Origin: Actinostola sp. cb2023
Lineage: Eukaryota > Cnidaria > Anthozoa > Actiniaria > Actinostolidae
Assembly: GCA_033675265.1 (NCBI GenBank)
Contig: JAUJYZ010000098.1
Span: 451,501-515,500, forward strand
Direction of reading: 5' to 3'
Length of the DNA: 64,000 bases
The translations under genes were made by a program, and so were the position numbers. Shown one piece after another: positions 1 to 10,112 of the stretch. The notes below the pieces were generated by a model. It had not been told where the DNA came from and searched no databases. It worked only from the letters and a program-made list of their open reading frames with translations. How positions within the stretch are numbered: the stretch's first letter is position 1; the number at the start of each line of letters is the position of its first letter.

Positions 1-556
1 GTGAAAAGTGTCTGGGGCTCACAAAACTAGATGCTTTAACAAGCGTTCACTCGTGCCCTGATGCGATTGAGCACTGGGATGCATTGTAGCATGAAAGACA
101 CATACTTATGGGCCTCCACCTTCCATTCGGGAGGGACTGAGCTGTGAAGAATGAAGAGATCAGGAACGAACTGAACTGACTGAGACACACGTTCCCAGTC
201 TCACCCCAGACAATACAGAATGGAAGTTAAACTGTTATCAGATTTTTTCAGATTTTTCAGATATGATTTTGAGTCCGCGGAATGACCTGGTCCGAAAACA
301 CTTCACATCTTTTAGAGTAGATCTACCGCTAACGGCATGTGCGTTTGTATGTGAGATAAGCGTATTAGACATACTTCGTTCAAATGGTTTTTTCTCCGGC
401 ACGATCGCAAGACGACATAACCAGTTCCTCCAACAAGGTTTGTGAAGAAAGAGGTCAACTGTTGATAAAACCTCATAGAATACAGCTTTTAGTGGTCTCG
501 TTCACAGTCACACTCGATTGCAGATTGTGCTTAGTCATCATAGCTGTATTCACGAC
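1..556. other. no gene recognised
   Basis: I see no conserved coding segment here. Since CHMP5 runs leftwards from 2363, this stretch and the following 1.5 kb may be CHMP5 intron. Confidence 0.5.
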
Positions 557-1231
557 TTAAGGTGATTCCCTTGAATTGCATTGCGCACGCTCTACTGCGC
601 ACGATTCTGAATAAAATTTTAGTTGACGAGCGCGCGCTAACTTACGCCATCGAGCTCGCGCACATTGGAGACCATTGTAAATCGTTAAATATTTCAAGTG
701 TAACTGAAGTTTTCTCAAAATAAATCGAAAACGAGCACGGTGACCCCCATTTTTTATTCAATAACTTTCATCACACTATAGTTCTCTAGTATATAGCAAA
801 GTATTAAAAAAAGTTAGGATTTCAAACATTAAAAAAATTGAATGAAAGCATACGGAGTATCGATTTTTAGACCCTCTCGGTGGTTCGAACATCTGTGTTT
901 TTTGTTCTATTTTTCGACAACTATGCAAAATTCGAGCATTTTCTTACTATCAGACGGCAGGCTAGAGATACAAAAGCTATAGCAACCACTTTAGTTCATT
1001 ATTAATAGTTTGTCTTTTAAGTTGTGGAAAATGATTTACCCGATCCCGATGTCACGTGAGACTCGACTGAAAGACCTAAAATACCATAATTTCAAAGCAG
1101 TGTAGCGCAAAAATGAGCGCGGTGACCCCCTGTTTTTAGTGCATTTTTTGAAACTCAATACCGTAATGTATCACCATGCCAAGTTATAGAAAATTCTAGG
1201 ATTTGCTTCTATTTCAAGGGAATCACCTTAA
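557..1231. mobile_element. TTAA-flanked inverted-repeat element (MITE-like)
   Basis: The two ends are inverted copies: TTAAGGTGATTCCCTTGAA at the left and its complement at the right. Both ends carry TTAA, as expected of a piggyBac-type TTAA target duplication. No transposase ORF is present, so it is non-autonomous. The end resembles that of the element at 58758-60204 (TTAAGGTGGTTCCC), so the two are probably related families. Confidence 0.7.
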
Positions 1232-1464
1232 ACATTTCTCAATGTTTAGATCTGAGATAATGATTATAGTGATCAAATCAGTGTTTGGTTACTTGTTGGG
1301 TGACTCGGTAGAACATACAGAATTTGGAATCACCCGGCACTCGACAACATACAATACCGGCCAGCTCAGAATTTGTATAAACGACCAAAATCGAGAAAAC
1401 ATACTTAGATTTTGGGGAACTAGTCAGCTAGATATCTTTACGTGAGAGATGAGAGATTTTGATG

Positions 1465-1565
1465 GCTGAACTTGCCCCTTTACATGTACCTCCGGTGCTT
1501 CCTGATTGGTTTGTGATTTGTAATCTCTCTTGTGGTCAGACTTGTTGTCTCCTTCTGCCATATTG
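1465..1565 (-). repeat. dispersed repeat fragment shared with 12145-12225
   Basis: Read on the minus strand, this matches about 90 bases inside the nested element near 12.15 kb, including the shared stretches CAAACCAATCAGG and AGCACCGGAGGT. It therefore belongs to a dispersed, non-coding repeat family. Confidence 0.55.
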
Positions 1566-1608
1566 CGACAGTGACCACCAAAAAAAAAAAATACCGACTG
1601 TATTCTTA

Positions 1609-1642
1609 GACTCGTGCCCCGGCCTTAGGCCTGGGCACGAGT
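1609..1642 (+). repeat. solo terminal hairpin of the Helitron-like family
   Basis: The sequence folds as ACTCGTGCCC, a GGCC-rich loop, then GGGCACGAGT followed by AA. It resembles the 3' terminal hairpins of the elements at 31947-32772, 59220-60011 and 22652-23410, so it may be the remnant of a fourth copy. Confidence 0.45.
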
Positions 1643-2098
1643 AAAAATGCCTTGTCTCTTTGAGTCTTGCAAATTAAAAGTCTCACCTTGACCATTCGAT
1701 ACCCCTCATATGCCCACTGATCCAATACTTTTGATGTGGAGGGGCACAGACATTAAATATCGGTGAAGACCCCTATCCCCTTCACATCTTATATATAGTG
1801 ATCTCAGTGACTCATAATCTGCTTTGGAGTTTGGGTTTCCTGTGTTAAACATTTACTACATAAGAATTACTGTACTTACTGTTTTTTCTGTTTCAGGACT
1901 CGTAATGCTCTTTGTTTCAACATGTTCTAAAAGTAAGATTATTTGTCAGTAGTCTATAAATGTGAAGACAACAGAATTTGGTCATTATTACTTGTATTTC
2001 TCTCAACAAACTGTTGACTTGCCACTCGGTTTAATAAACATGTAGCTACTGTTGGCGTCCAAAAATGTAGCATATATTGGGGATTGTTGCGAACTAAC

Positions 2099-2363
2099 CT
2101 TTGACGGACCGTCTCTCATTTTCTTCATTTGGTCTTTATACTTCAATAGTTCTTGATCTAGTTTGCTAATTTTCTTTTCTATGGACTCTCCCCTGCTATC
2201 AACCTGCGTCGAAACAGTTCCGCCATCTTTACAACATGTTCTGATCCAAATAACCAAATTTCTGCGCAACAAACGACTAAATATTCTCACTTACATTCGA
2301 TATACAATCTGTGAGGTTCGGTGGAGGTTCCTTGGGCTTCCCTCTTCCAAAAAGCCGGTTCAT
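2099..2363 (-). CDS. CHMP5: CHMP5, first two coding exons (partial)
   Basis: CHMP5 is a Snf7-family ESCRT-III-associated protein acting at endosomes in multivesicular-body sorting. Exon 1 (2295-2363) begins ATG and encodes [15 protein letters not shown] then NLTDCISN, close to the human CHMP5 start as I remember it. It ends at GTAAGTGAG in phase 0. Exon 2 (2099-2203) follows an acceptor GACGCAG and encodes [19 protein letters not shown] through DGPSK, ending at GTTAGT. Together they give 58 residues: the N-terminal helix and the start of the basic helix alpha1. I find no downstream exons between 1 and 2098, so the rest lies to the left of the window. The gene is head-to-head with the GPP34 gene, 804 bp away. 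Confidence 0.85.
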
Positions 2364-2831
2364 TTTGCTAATTTTTTATGATATTTTGATGGCAAAACTT
2401 TATTTTCACTACCTGAAAAACGTCAGTCTCAGTTCGACTATCAAATCACGTGACCATGGTCTAAATATAGAACACTAACTTCATGATGTCATTGGTCCAC
2501 ATTTAGGAATGAAATGGTCAAATCTTATGACAGTCATACTTATGTACGAAATCAAAAAGAAAAGCCATTTTACTGAAGACAATATCGGAAATTTCTCTCA
2601 ATTGTACATTAAATATCATAAATATTATGAGTTGTTTTTGTTTATGGTAACCGACACTGAACAACATGCGCTATGTACCGATGGCTTCTATAGCTTCTAG
2701 AAACCAGCACGGTGATTTATATACATAACCCAAAATTCAAGGGAGGAGGGGCAGGACGTAATTAACAGCAAAAAATATATAAATAGTACAGTACTTTTCG
2801 GTATCTTTCTCGCCTTGCTAGGGGGGAGGCA

Positions 2832-2862
<31 letters not shown>

Positions 2863-3167
2863 TGCCCCTGTGCTGTGCTGTGTACGGCCCTGAGTACCAT
2901 AATAATTACATCACTTCAACATCAATTGAAGAAAATATCAGCGTCATCAGCATTCGCCGCTATTTTCAGAGATTTACTAATGATAAGTCGCTAGGGGCAG
3001 ATTTCACAGCTGTTCGTAGCAGTGTAACGGTAATCAAGCATTTTGATTGGTTGAGTTGATTATTTACGCTTTCTGATTGGAAGAGAGCAATAAAGTGTGA
3101 TCCGTTACCGTCATCGTAAATCCCTGGTCGATTTGCTTTGCATAAATTCGTAAGTAAACTGATCGAA
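2364..3167. promoter_or_regulatory. divergent intergenic region between CHMP5 and GPP34 gene
   Basis: This non-coding interval separates two divergent start codons. It contains a run of 27 C (2836-2862) and two ATTGG (inverted CCAAT) boxes near 3044-3080. The block from about 3022 to 3091 is repeated almost exactly at 7649-7718 upstream of the GPP34 pseudogene, so the proximal promoter was duplicated with that gene. No TATA box is evident. Confidence 0.5.
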
Positions 3168-4460
3168 ATGGCTGGTGCTGCTGCGGTAGGCATTCAGATA
3201 GATGTAACTGCTAGTGAAATGACCAAGGCTATAGTAGAGATAGTTAGTTCAAGTCATTTCGACAAAGCAGAGATTCGTGCAGAGAAGCTCACGCTTTCTC
3301 AAGCCTTCTGCTTGTTGTGGCAAGATGCAGTCAGTGGAGACGTCGGTGGGAGAAAATTTGGCATCGAAACAAATGGAGGAGCAGCGGCCGCTGTGTTGGT
3401 TGATTTGGTCGTACTTGGTAAAGCTGAGGTAGAAGTTCAACCCAATACTACTTTGGGTATTAAGAACGACACGATTCTATTTAAGGTAAATTTATAAATT
3501 ATTAAACGCAAGAAATTTCACTGCACGCACATACCAAATCCCTACTGGTCTATAACCCTGCCTGGTCTATAACCCTGCCTGATCTATAACCCTGTGGTCT
3601 ATAACCCTGTCTGATCTATAACCCTGCCTGGTCTATAACCCTGCCTGGTCTATAACCCTGCCTGGTCTATAACCCTGCCTGGTCTATAACCCTGCCTGGT
3701 CTATAACCCTGCCTGGTCTATAACCCTGCCTGGTCTATAACCCTGCCTGGTCTATACGAGCTAGTAGCCCTATAAGGCACAGCGCGTCCTAATTTATGGT
3801 TAGTGGCTTTCCTGGGACAGGCAGCAACAGAGGCGTATCTGGCAAGAGCCATGCCATCCAATGCATTTTCCAATCAAAATCTTAGAAAACGATGGATTTT
3901 ATTTTGATTCCCATTTCTCCTGTGTCAGACATTTTGCCCTGAAACTTCACCCTTTTACTAATTTCGAGGTGCTCTTCTCATTTTGACACTGCTGTTCGAT
4001 TTAGGGGGGTTGGGGTCACGTGACCTCTTAGTGCAAGTCGCCTATTGTGTATTTGATGTCTCTTGTGTATTGACATTTAAAAAAGAATGTTCTGGTTGGA
4101 CTGATAGCGACTAAATAGTCGCTAAATAAAAACTATTACCCAGTAATAAGTTTGATTTTGCTTCATGGATTTAGTGCTTGCGCTCTAGCTTTAGAATTAT
4201 TTATCCACCCCAGGGGCGGATCCAAGGGGGGGACATGGGGGGCCTGTTCCCCCCCCTTCGAGTTGGGCCCGATACATATTTGACTCCGTTTCCCCACCAT
4301 TTGATGCCCAGAATGCATGGAAATTGCATTTTCGAGCTTCTAGATTTCAATTTTTTTGGGGGGGGGGGGGGGGGGGGGGCATGCCCCCATACCCCCAAGC
4401 AGAAGGTTACGGCCCCTTAGTAATGCACCCCCCTTTCAAAATCTCTAGATCCGCCCCTGC

Positions 4461-4493
<33 letters not shown>

Positions 4494-5862
4494 TTGTAAA
4501 ATTACTGGATCCGCCCCTGTAGCCTGGGTATCATCCGCCTCTGGAAATTTGCGGCTGATATTCAGGCTACACTGAATGACAAACCTGATATTCAGGCTAC
4601 ACTGAATGACAAACCTGATATTCAGGCTACACTGAATGACAAACCTGAGTATTCAGGTTACACTGAATGACAAACCTGATATTCAGGCTACACTGAATGA
4701 CAAACCTGATATTCAGGCTACACTGAATGACAAACCTGATATTCAGGTTACACTGAATGACAAACCTGATATTCAGGCTACACTGAATGACAAACCTGAT
4801 ATTCAGGCTACACTGAATGACAAACCTGATATTCAGGTTACACTGAATGACAAACCTGATATTCAGGTTACACTGAATGACAAACCTGATATTCAGGCTA
4901 CACTGAATGACAAACCTGATATTCAGGTTACACTGAATGACAAACCTGATATTCAGGCTACACTGAATGACAAACCTGATATTCAGGCTACACTGAATGA
5001 CAAACCTGATATTCAGGTTACACTGAATGACAAACCTGATATTCAGGCTACACTGAATGACAAACCTGACTGATATTCAGGCTACACTGAATGACAAACC
5101 TGATATTCAGGCTACACTGAATGACAAACCAACTTCTTCTTATAATACAGGTACTTAACGATACGCCGACAGGGACGTACCTTGATGGTGCAATCTTTGA
5201 CAGCATTGTGAAGAAGTACAACAAAAAGCCTGACAAACCAGACAAAGTCAAGGATTGGATATCAATTGACGTTTCTCAACTGCAATCCAAAAATCAATGC
5301 GCGACGTGTACATTGGAGAGTTTGGTAGACCTTGGAATACTTGATAAGAAAAAGAAAATGATAGGCAACAAGTACCCTACTGTGAGACCAGGTAAGCGTA
5401 TTATCAGTTTTTCACACTGAGAGTGGGGGATGAAGGGGAGATGAAGTTGCCATGGTGATCGAGTTGGATCTAGAGGAGAGAGCGATATCTCTGCCACATA
5501 ATAGCTGGTAGGAAGCTGGGGACCGCCCCCAATCCAATTAATCGATGCACAGCGAGTGCAGTACCCTGCTGGCAGACGGACTCTCTTGACCTCCCCCTCC
5601 TTCGTCTCATTCACTCTTTTCTATAGGTATTGAAGAAAACTTGGTCAAGCTCATCCGTGCTGTAGCCTTGGATGGACAAGAACCAAGTAGTTATATCCGA
5701 GCGTTATTGACTCTAACACGTACTGCAGACAATCTGCTGTGCTCGGTTGACCCTGTTCTGCAAAAACACTTCTCTAAAGAAGAGTATGTTAACGCCAAAA
5801 AGAGAATTAATGCATTGGTTGGTCTTGGAAAGAAAGGAAAAGGGAAATATCAGGCTGTTTGA
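3168..5862 (+). CDS. GPP34 / GOLPH3-like protein, three exons
   Basis: This encodes 264 residues of the GPP34 family (Golgi phosphoprotein 3; PI4P-binding peripheral Golgi proteins that retain glycosyltransferases). Exons are 3168-3485, 5151-5391 and 5627-5862, with GT-AG introns and a continuous frame. I start at ATG 3168 (MAGAAAVGIQIDV). Family landmarks in order are EKLTLSQAFCLLWQDAVSG, AAAVLVDLVVLGKAEVE, NDTPTGTYLDGAI, a tryptophan-containing helix VKDWISI, and a C-terminal helix KRINALVGLGKKGKGKYQAV. It is shorter and more diverged than canonical GOLPH3, so it may be a lineage-specific paralogue whose lipid-binding residues need checking. AATAAA occurs at 5931, 69 bases after the stop. 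Intron 1 holds two minisatellites and a MITE. A degenerate copy follows at 7649-9437. Confidence 0.85.
3546..3756 (+). repeat. 17-bp minisatellite in GPP34 intron 1
   Basis: The unit GGTCTATAACCCTGCCT is repeated about a dozen times, with a few shortened or GATCT variants at the left end. It is intronic. Confidence 0.9.
4211..4520. mobile_element. hAT-like MITE with G and C homopolymers
   Basis: The left end is CAGGGGCGGATCCA; the complement appears twice at the right (AGATCCGCCCCTG ending 4459 and GGATCCGCCCCTG ending 4519). CAGGG-type ends are typical of hAT elements. It contains runs of G (about 4358-4379) and C (about 4460-4493). I could not identify a clean target duplication. Confidence 0.55.
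4560..5130 (+). repeat. 30-bp minisatellite in GPP34 intron 1
   Basis: The unit ATTCAGGCTACACTGAATGA plus CAAACCTGAT is repeated about 19 times, with GGCTAC and GGTTAC variants. It ends 20 bases before the exon 2 acceptor. The long open frame across it is a by-product of the 30-bp period. Confidence 0.95.
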
Positions 5863-5929
5863 GATGTAATGTCCCTCTAGTTCAGTGGCTCTCATATCTA
5901 ATAGTTCACATGGCTGGGGTCGATCAACT

Positions 5930-6088
5930 CAATAAAACTTTTACAACTGTAATTTACAAGTGTTGATAAAAATATATAAATATATCAGATCTAAAAATGT
6001 TTGAAAACGAATTTTCGAATTTACAACTTCTTGGCAGCTAAAACAATATCTACACTTGTAAATTACAGTTGTAAATTAAGTTTTATTG
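5930..6088. repeat. inverted repeat after GPP34 gene
   Basis: Arms beginning CAATAAAACTTTTACAACTG and ending CAGTTGTAAATTAAGTTTTATTG face each other around an AT-rich centre. It overlaps the probable polyadenylation signal of the GPP34 gene and looks like a small MITE. Confidence 0.55.
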
Positions 6089-6141
6089 AATTGACTTCAG
6101 CATATGGCAATGCCGGTTTTGCGTTGTGATTTTATTCAGAG

Positions 6142-6396
6142 TTAAGGTGCGGACACACGGTGCAACATTGCGCGCAACATTGCTGGCAATTTTGTTGCAG
6201 CGTGTGCCCACCTCTGCAACATGTTGCTCGCAATTGACTAGTGCGCGCTAATACGACGTAATTTGTTGCTCGCAATGTTGCAGAAGTAGGACTCGATTCT
6301 ACTTCTGCAACATTGCGCGCAACATGTTGCAGAGGTGGACACACGCTGCAACAATACATGTTGCGTGCAATGTTGCCCCGTGTGTCCGGCCCTTAA
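6142..6396. mobile_element. TTAA-flanked palindromic MITE
   Basis: The element opens TTAAGGTGCGGACACACGG and closes with CCGTGTGTCCGGCCCTTAA. The interior is a series of inverted GCAACAT/ATGTTGC words, so the whole element can fold into a hairpin. There is no coding capacity. Confidence 0.75.
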
Positions 6397-7085
6397 CTTT
6401 AGCAAAGGGTTTCTGAGGCTAGGGAACGCTTATTAGAGAAGAGCCGCTTATAGAGAGATCGAGGTGCTACTGAATTCTTGTGACAGCAGTCCTCTGGTGT
6501 TAGGCATACTATTCACACAAAAGTCGTTCTGCATTCTGATCTTCTTTATGTGTTATTACTCAGGCTTCTTCCTGTGGAAGTGTATTTTGGCTTAGCAAGA
6601 ATTACTATAGATTCGCTTAGGAACTAAGATAGATGTATGGAAAAAGTTGTCAGTCTAACGCATGCATGTGTAAAAATACATAAAATACGGTAAATAGAGT
6701 TTTCCAAGGGTAAGGTTGAGAAATAGGTGTGAACATGTAGTTCGCCAATATAGCAGGACTACTTTAATTACTCGTAAGAACAATATTAAAGCAATGAGCG
6801 AGTTGCAATTGTTTACAAGGAAACGCTATTTGTAATAAGTCAAGTTGTATTAGCACATAGGTGTATGCAGAAAACTGGGGAAAAAACGGCAGTCTTTGGG
6901 GACTTGTCAGAAATTAGCAGGGGGGAGGGGAAGTGGAAAATAGGGGAAAAGGGAGGGTCATGGAAAAATAGTGAATGAAAAGGGAGTATTTTGGTATTTT
7001 AGGCCAAACCGAAGGGCAGGATCAGCAAATTGAATTCCCATCGATTTAAAATTTCCACCACCCAATACGATATAAATACGATAGA
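6397..7085. other. no gene recognised
   Basis: Nothing conserved is visible on either strand in this interval. Confidence 0.5.
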
Positions 7086-7087
7086 AC

Positions 7088-7275
7088 GAGGGGCGACATA
7101 CATAATAAAAATGTACCATATGAGAGAACGAGGCATACATAATAAAAATGTACCATATGAGAGAACGAGGCATACATAATAAAAATGTACCATATGAGAG
7201 AACGAGGCATAAATATAATAAAATGTACCATATGAGAAAACGAGGCATAAATATAATAAAATGTACCATATATGA
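7088..7275 (+). repeat. 37-40 bp minisatellite
   Basis: Five tandem units share AAAATGTACCATATGAGAGA followed by ACGAGGCATA and an AT-rich spacer that varies between units. Confidence 0.85.
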
Positions 7276-7354
7276 AGGATTGACATGCTGGCCTGATTAC
7301 TGGAAGACACTTACTGGAGAGGGTGCGGTCAGTTTAGAGAGGGGGCGGTTACTT

Positions 7355-7560
7355 AGAATGACAGTCATAAGATTTGACCATTTCATACCTAAATATGGAC
7401 TTATGACATCATAAAGTTAGGGTTCTATATTTAGACCAAGGTCACGTGATTTGATTGCCTAACTAACATATGACGTCATATTCACTACAAAGTGTATTGT
7501 GGGTGATGTGAAAGTAGTGAATGTACGAAATCAAAAAGAAAATACATTTTTTCTGAAGAC
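7355..7560 (-). repeat. copy of sequence from 2415-2580, partly inverted
   Basis: The words TCATAAGATTTGACCATTTC and GGTCACGTGATTTGAT are inverse complements of words at 2415-2530, and ACGAAATCAAAAAGAAAA recurs in direct orientation. This is a rearranged duplicate of the CHMP5-GPP34 intergenic region. Confidence 0.5.
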
Positions 7561-7648
7561 AATATATTTCTTTCAGTCAACTCAGTTGTACATTAGGCTG
7601 TTTTTGTGTCCCTTGGCATTGCTATGAAAAGCCGAACCGATTCGTGGT

Positions 7649-9345
7649 GTAACGGTAATCAAGCATTTTGATTGGTTGAGATGATTTTTAACGCTTTCTG
7701 ATTGGAAGAGAGCATTATTGTAACTAAGGCTATTGTAGAGATAGTTAGTTCAAGTCATTTCGACAAAGAAGAGATTCGTGCAGAGAAGCTCACGCTTTCT
7801 CAAGCCTTCTGCTTGTTGTGGCAAGATGCTGTCAGTGGAGACGTCGATGGGAGACAGCATAGCGAGGAGCTAAATGGAGGAGCAGCGGCCGCTGTGTTGG
7901 TTGATTTGGTCGTACTTGGTAAAGCTGAGGTAGAAGTTCAACCCAATACTACTTTGGGTATTAAAAACGACACGATTCTATTTAAGGTAAACGCTTGAAA
8001 TTTCACTGTACCTACGCGTATATGTCTGAAACCCTAGTGCATGGTCTATAACCTCGCCTGAATTTCAGCCACCTCCTCTGCCTGTCGTCCCTCCCCTCCC
8101 CGACGAGATAACACGACCTGGTGGCATGAAAGGAGAGGCTGAAAGTCAGGCCCTCGAACCACAGCTCGTTCGGCGGAGCAGAAAGTATTTGATCAAAAGG
8201 GTCCCGTCCTAGATCAGTTATGGTTTCGCTGTAAAGGGCCCATCCATTGACGTTTTCCTTTGAATTGTTTTTTTTTCTATCCAAAACGCATCGAAAGTGT
8301 TCCGGACATGAGCGTTTTCGAATCATTTTGCTCGTATGGTTTATGTTTGGTCAGAAGGCTCGAAACGGAGAAAAATAATAACAATACTAATAATAAAAAT
8401 GAACGGGGCATAAGTTAAAACATGTTCATGAGTTACATTTCTTGAGTACTGTATTTTTCGATTGGTACTTTTGTTTTACCAAAGACGAACCGAACTGACC
8501 AGGAAAGTACTGATTACCATTTCATTCATATGCATTGGTAGAATGATTTGTTGTGGTCACAGATAGTTACATAGAGCCTTTGTTCTAAGCATAATAACCT
8601 GGTACCCAGGCTTCTCCGTGCGTGCAACAGTACTATTTAACTAGCGCCGGATGCATGATGGGAGACCGAAAAGAAGTACACATTTTGACTGGTTCTTTCG
8701 GTGATTTATGTGTATGTTTTTTATGTTTGGCTAAGAAAAAGGAAAGCAATATCAATTCAGAGGCATTTTTTAGCCAGCTAGAGCACAGGCAGCCCAGGCA
8801 TTTCTTCTGAGGCTACTTATAATAAATTCAAAGTTATTTGTATGTGCGCGTGTTTTTTATGGGTCTCCTTTCATTAAAGTAAAAAATAACCCGAAATGGC
8901 ACACAATCTATTACGTAAACCAATGGACAGATTTGAGTACCAACAAACTACTTAGTTCTTCTTGCTTTAATACAGGTACTAACGATACGCCGACAGGGAC
9001 GTACCTTGATGGTGCAATCTTTGACAGCATTGTGAAGAAATACTACAAAAAGCCTGACAAACCAGACAAAGTCAAGGATTGGATATCAATTGACGTTTCT
9101 CAACTGCAATCCAAAAATCAATGCGCGACGTGTACATTGGAGAGTTTGGTAGACCTTGGAATACTTGATAAGAAAAAGAAAATGATAGGCAACAAGTACC
9201 CTACTGTGAGACCAGGTAAGCATATTTAGCTGTAGAGCTACGACTATAAGTGCATAGTATCATAGTATCTCTTTCATAAAAGTTGGTGGTGCTGTCTCTA
9301 AAAGTTTTCATGGTCCCCCCCCCCCCCCCCCCCCCCCCTCTAGTC

Positions 9346-9385
<40 letters not shown>

Positions 9386-9437
9386 CCCATTGGTTGGTCT
9401 TGGAAAGAAAGGAAAAGGGAAATACCAGGTTATTTGA
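7649..9437 (+). pseudogene. decayed tandem copy of the GPP34 gene
   Basis: Promoter, exon 1 (about 7725-7986), exon 2 (8976-9215) and the last 50 bases of exon 3 (9389-9437) match the intact gene upstream. Three lesions argue against function. A deletion of about 75-80 bases joins the promoter directly to the middle of exon 1 and removes the start codon, and no ATG follows in frame. One T is missing just after the exon 2 acceptor (GTACTAACG against GTACTTAACG), which shifts the frame. Most of exon 3 is replaced by two long C tracts (9317-9339 and 9350-9383). The coding parts that remain are nearly identical to the intact gene, so the duplication is recent. A fusion transcript using another upstream exon is the only escape I can see. 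Confidence 0.8.
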
Positions 9438-9646
9438 GATGTAAAACACTAAACCTTTGTACATATATATTTATTACATAATGAAACCTCAATAGAGTCG
9501 TTTTCGTGTGAGTGGGAAGTAGCTACCGCATGCCGTATCCAAGCATTCTGATTGGTTGAGCAATTTTTTTGCGCGCTGTGATTGGTTGAATAGAATGTCT
9601 TCGATAAACGACTCTAATGCTGGGTGTAACCAATGTATTTTAGAAC

Positions 9647-9678
<32 letters not shown>

Positions 9679-10112
9679 CTAAGTTTTTAATAGATAAGTT
9701 TTTTCGATACTTTTTCCTATATATTATAGTACTTTTAAAATTACCTACATTACATATACTTGTATATTTAAGATTTATTTTATATATTGCTGGCACTTGA
9801 TCTGATCATTGCTATGGATAGTGGCGCTGTGTAAAACACCTGTTCTAATTTATTTACATCATGGTAAGTTAATTTGTTCCTTCTTCCTTTCTTTTCCTTC
9901 GTCCATTCATTTGAGGGCCACAAGTTTAAAGTGTATTTTTTATAAGTTTTTTTAAAGTTTCTACTACTATTACTACTATCTTTTCCTGCTGCCTTTCTTT
10001 CCACTTCCTTCCCTACGATCTCCCCTCGGCTCTCTTTCTCCATCCCAAACGACAAGCAAGCAATACAAACTATGCTTATCTTCATTCCAATGTGCCGATT
10101 CATTTTGATTCG
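9438..10112. other. no gene recognised; (ATT)n microsatellite
   Basis: The interval contains an (ATT)n tract at about 9648-9676 and paired ATTGG boxes near 9550-9590 that resemble the GPP34 promoter boxes. No coding segment is visible. Confidence 0.45.

Noticed and set aside
4636..5073. 145-codon ORF with repeated TLNDKPDIQ units
   Set aside because: The 30-bp satellite has a period divisible by three, so one frame stays open automatically. It lies inside the GPP34 intron.
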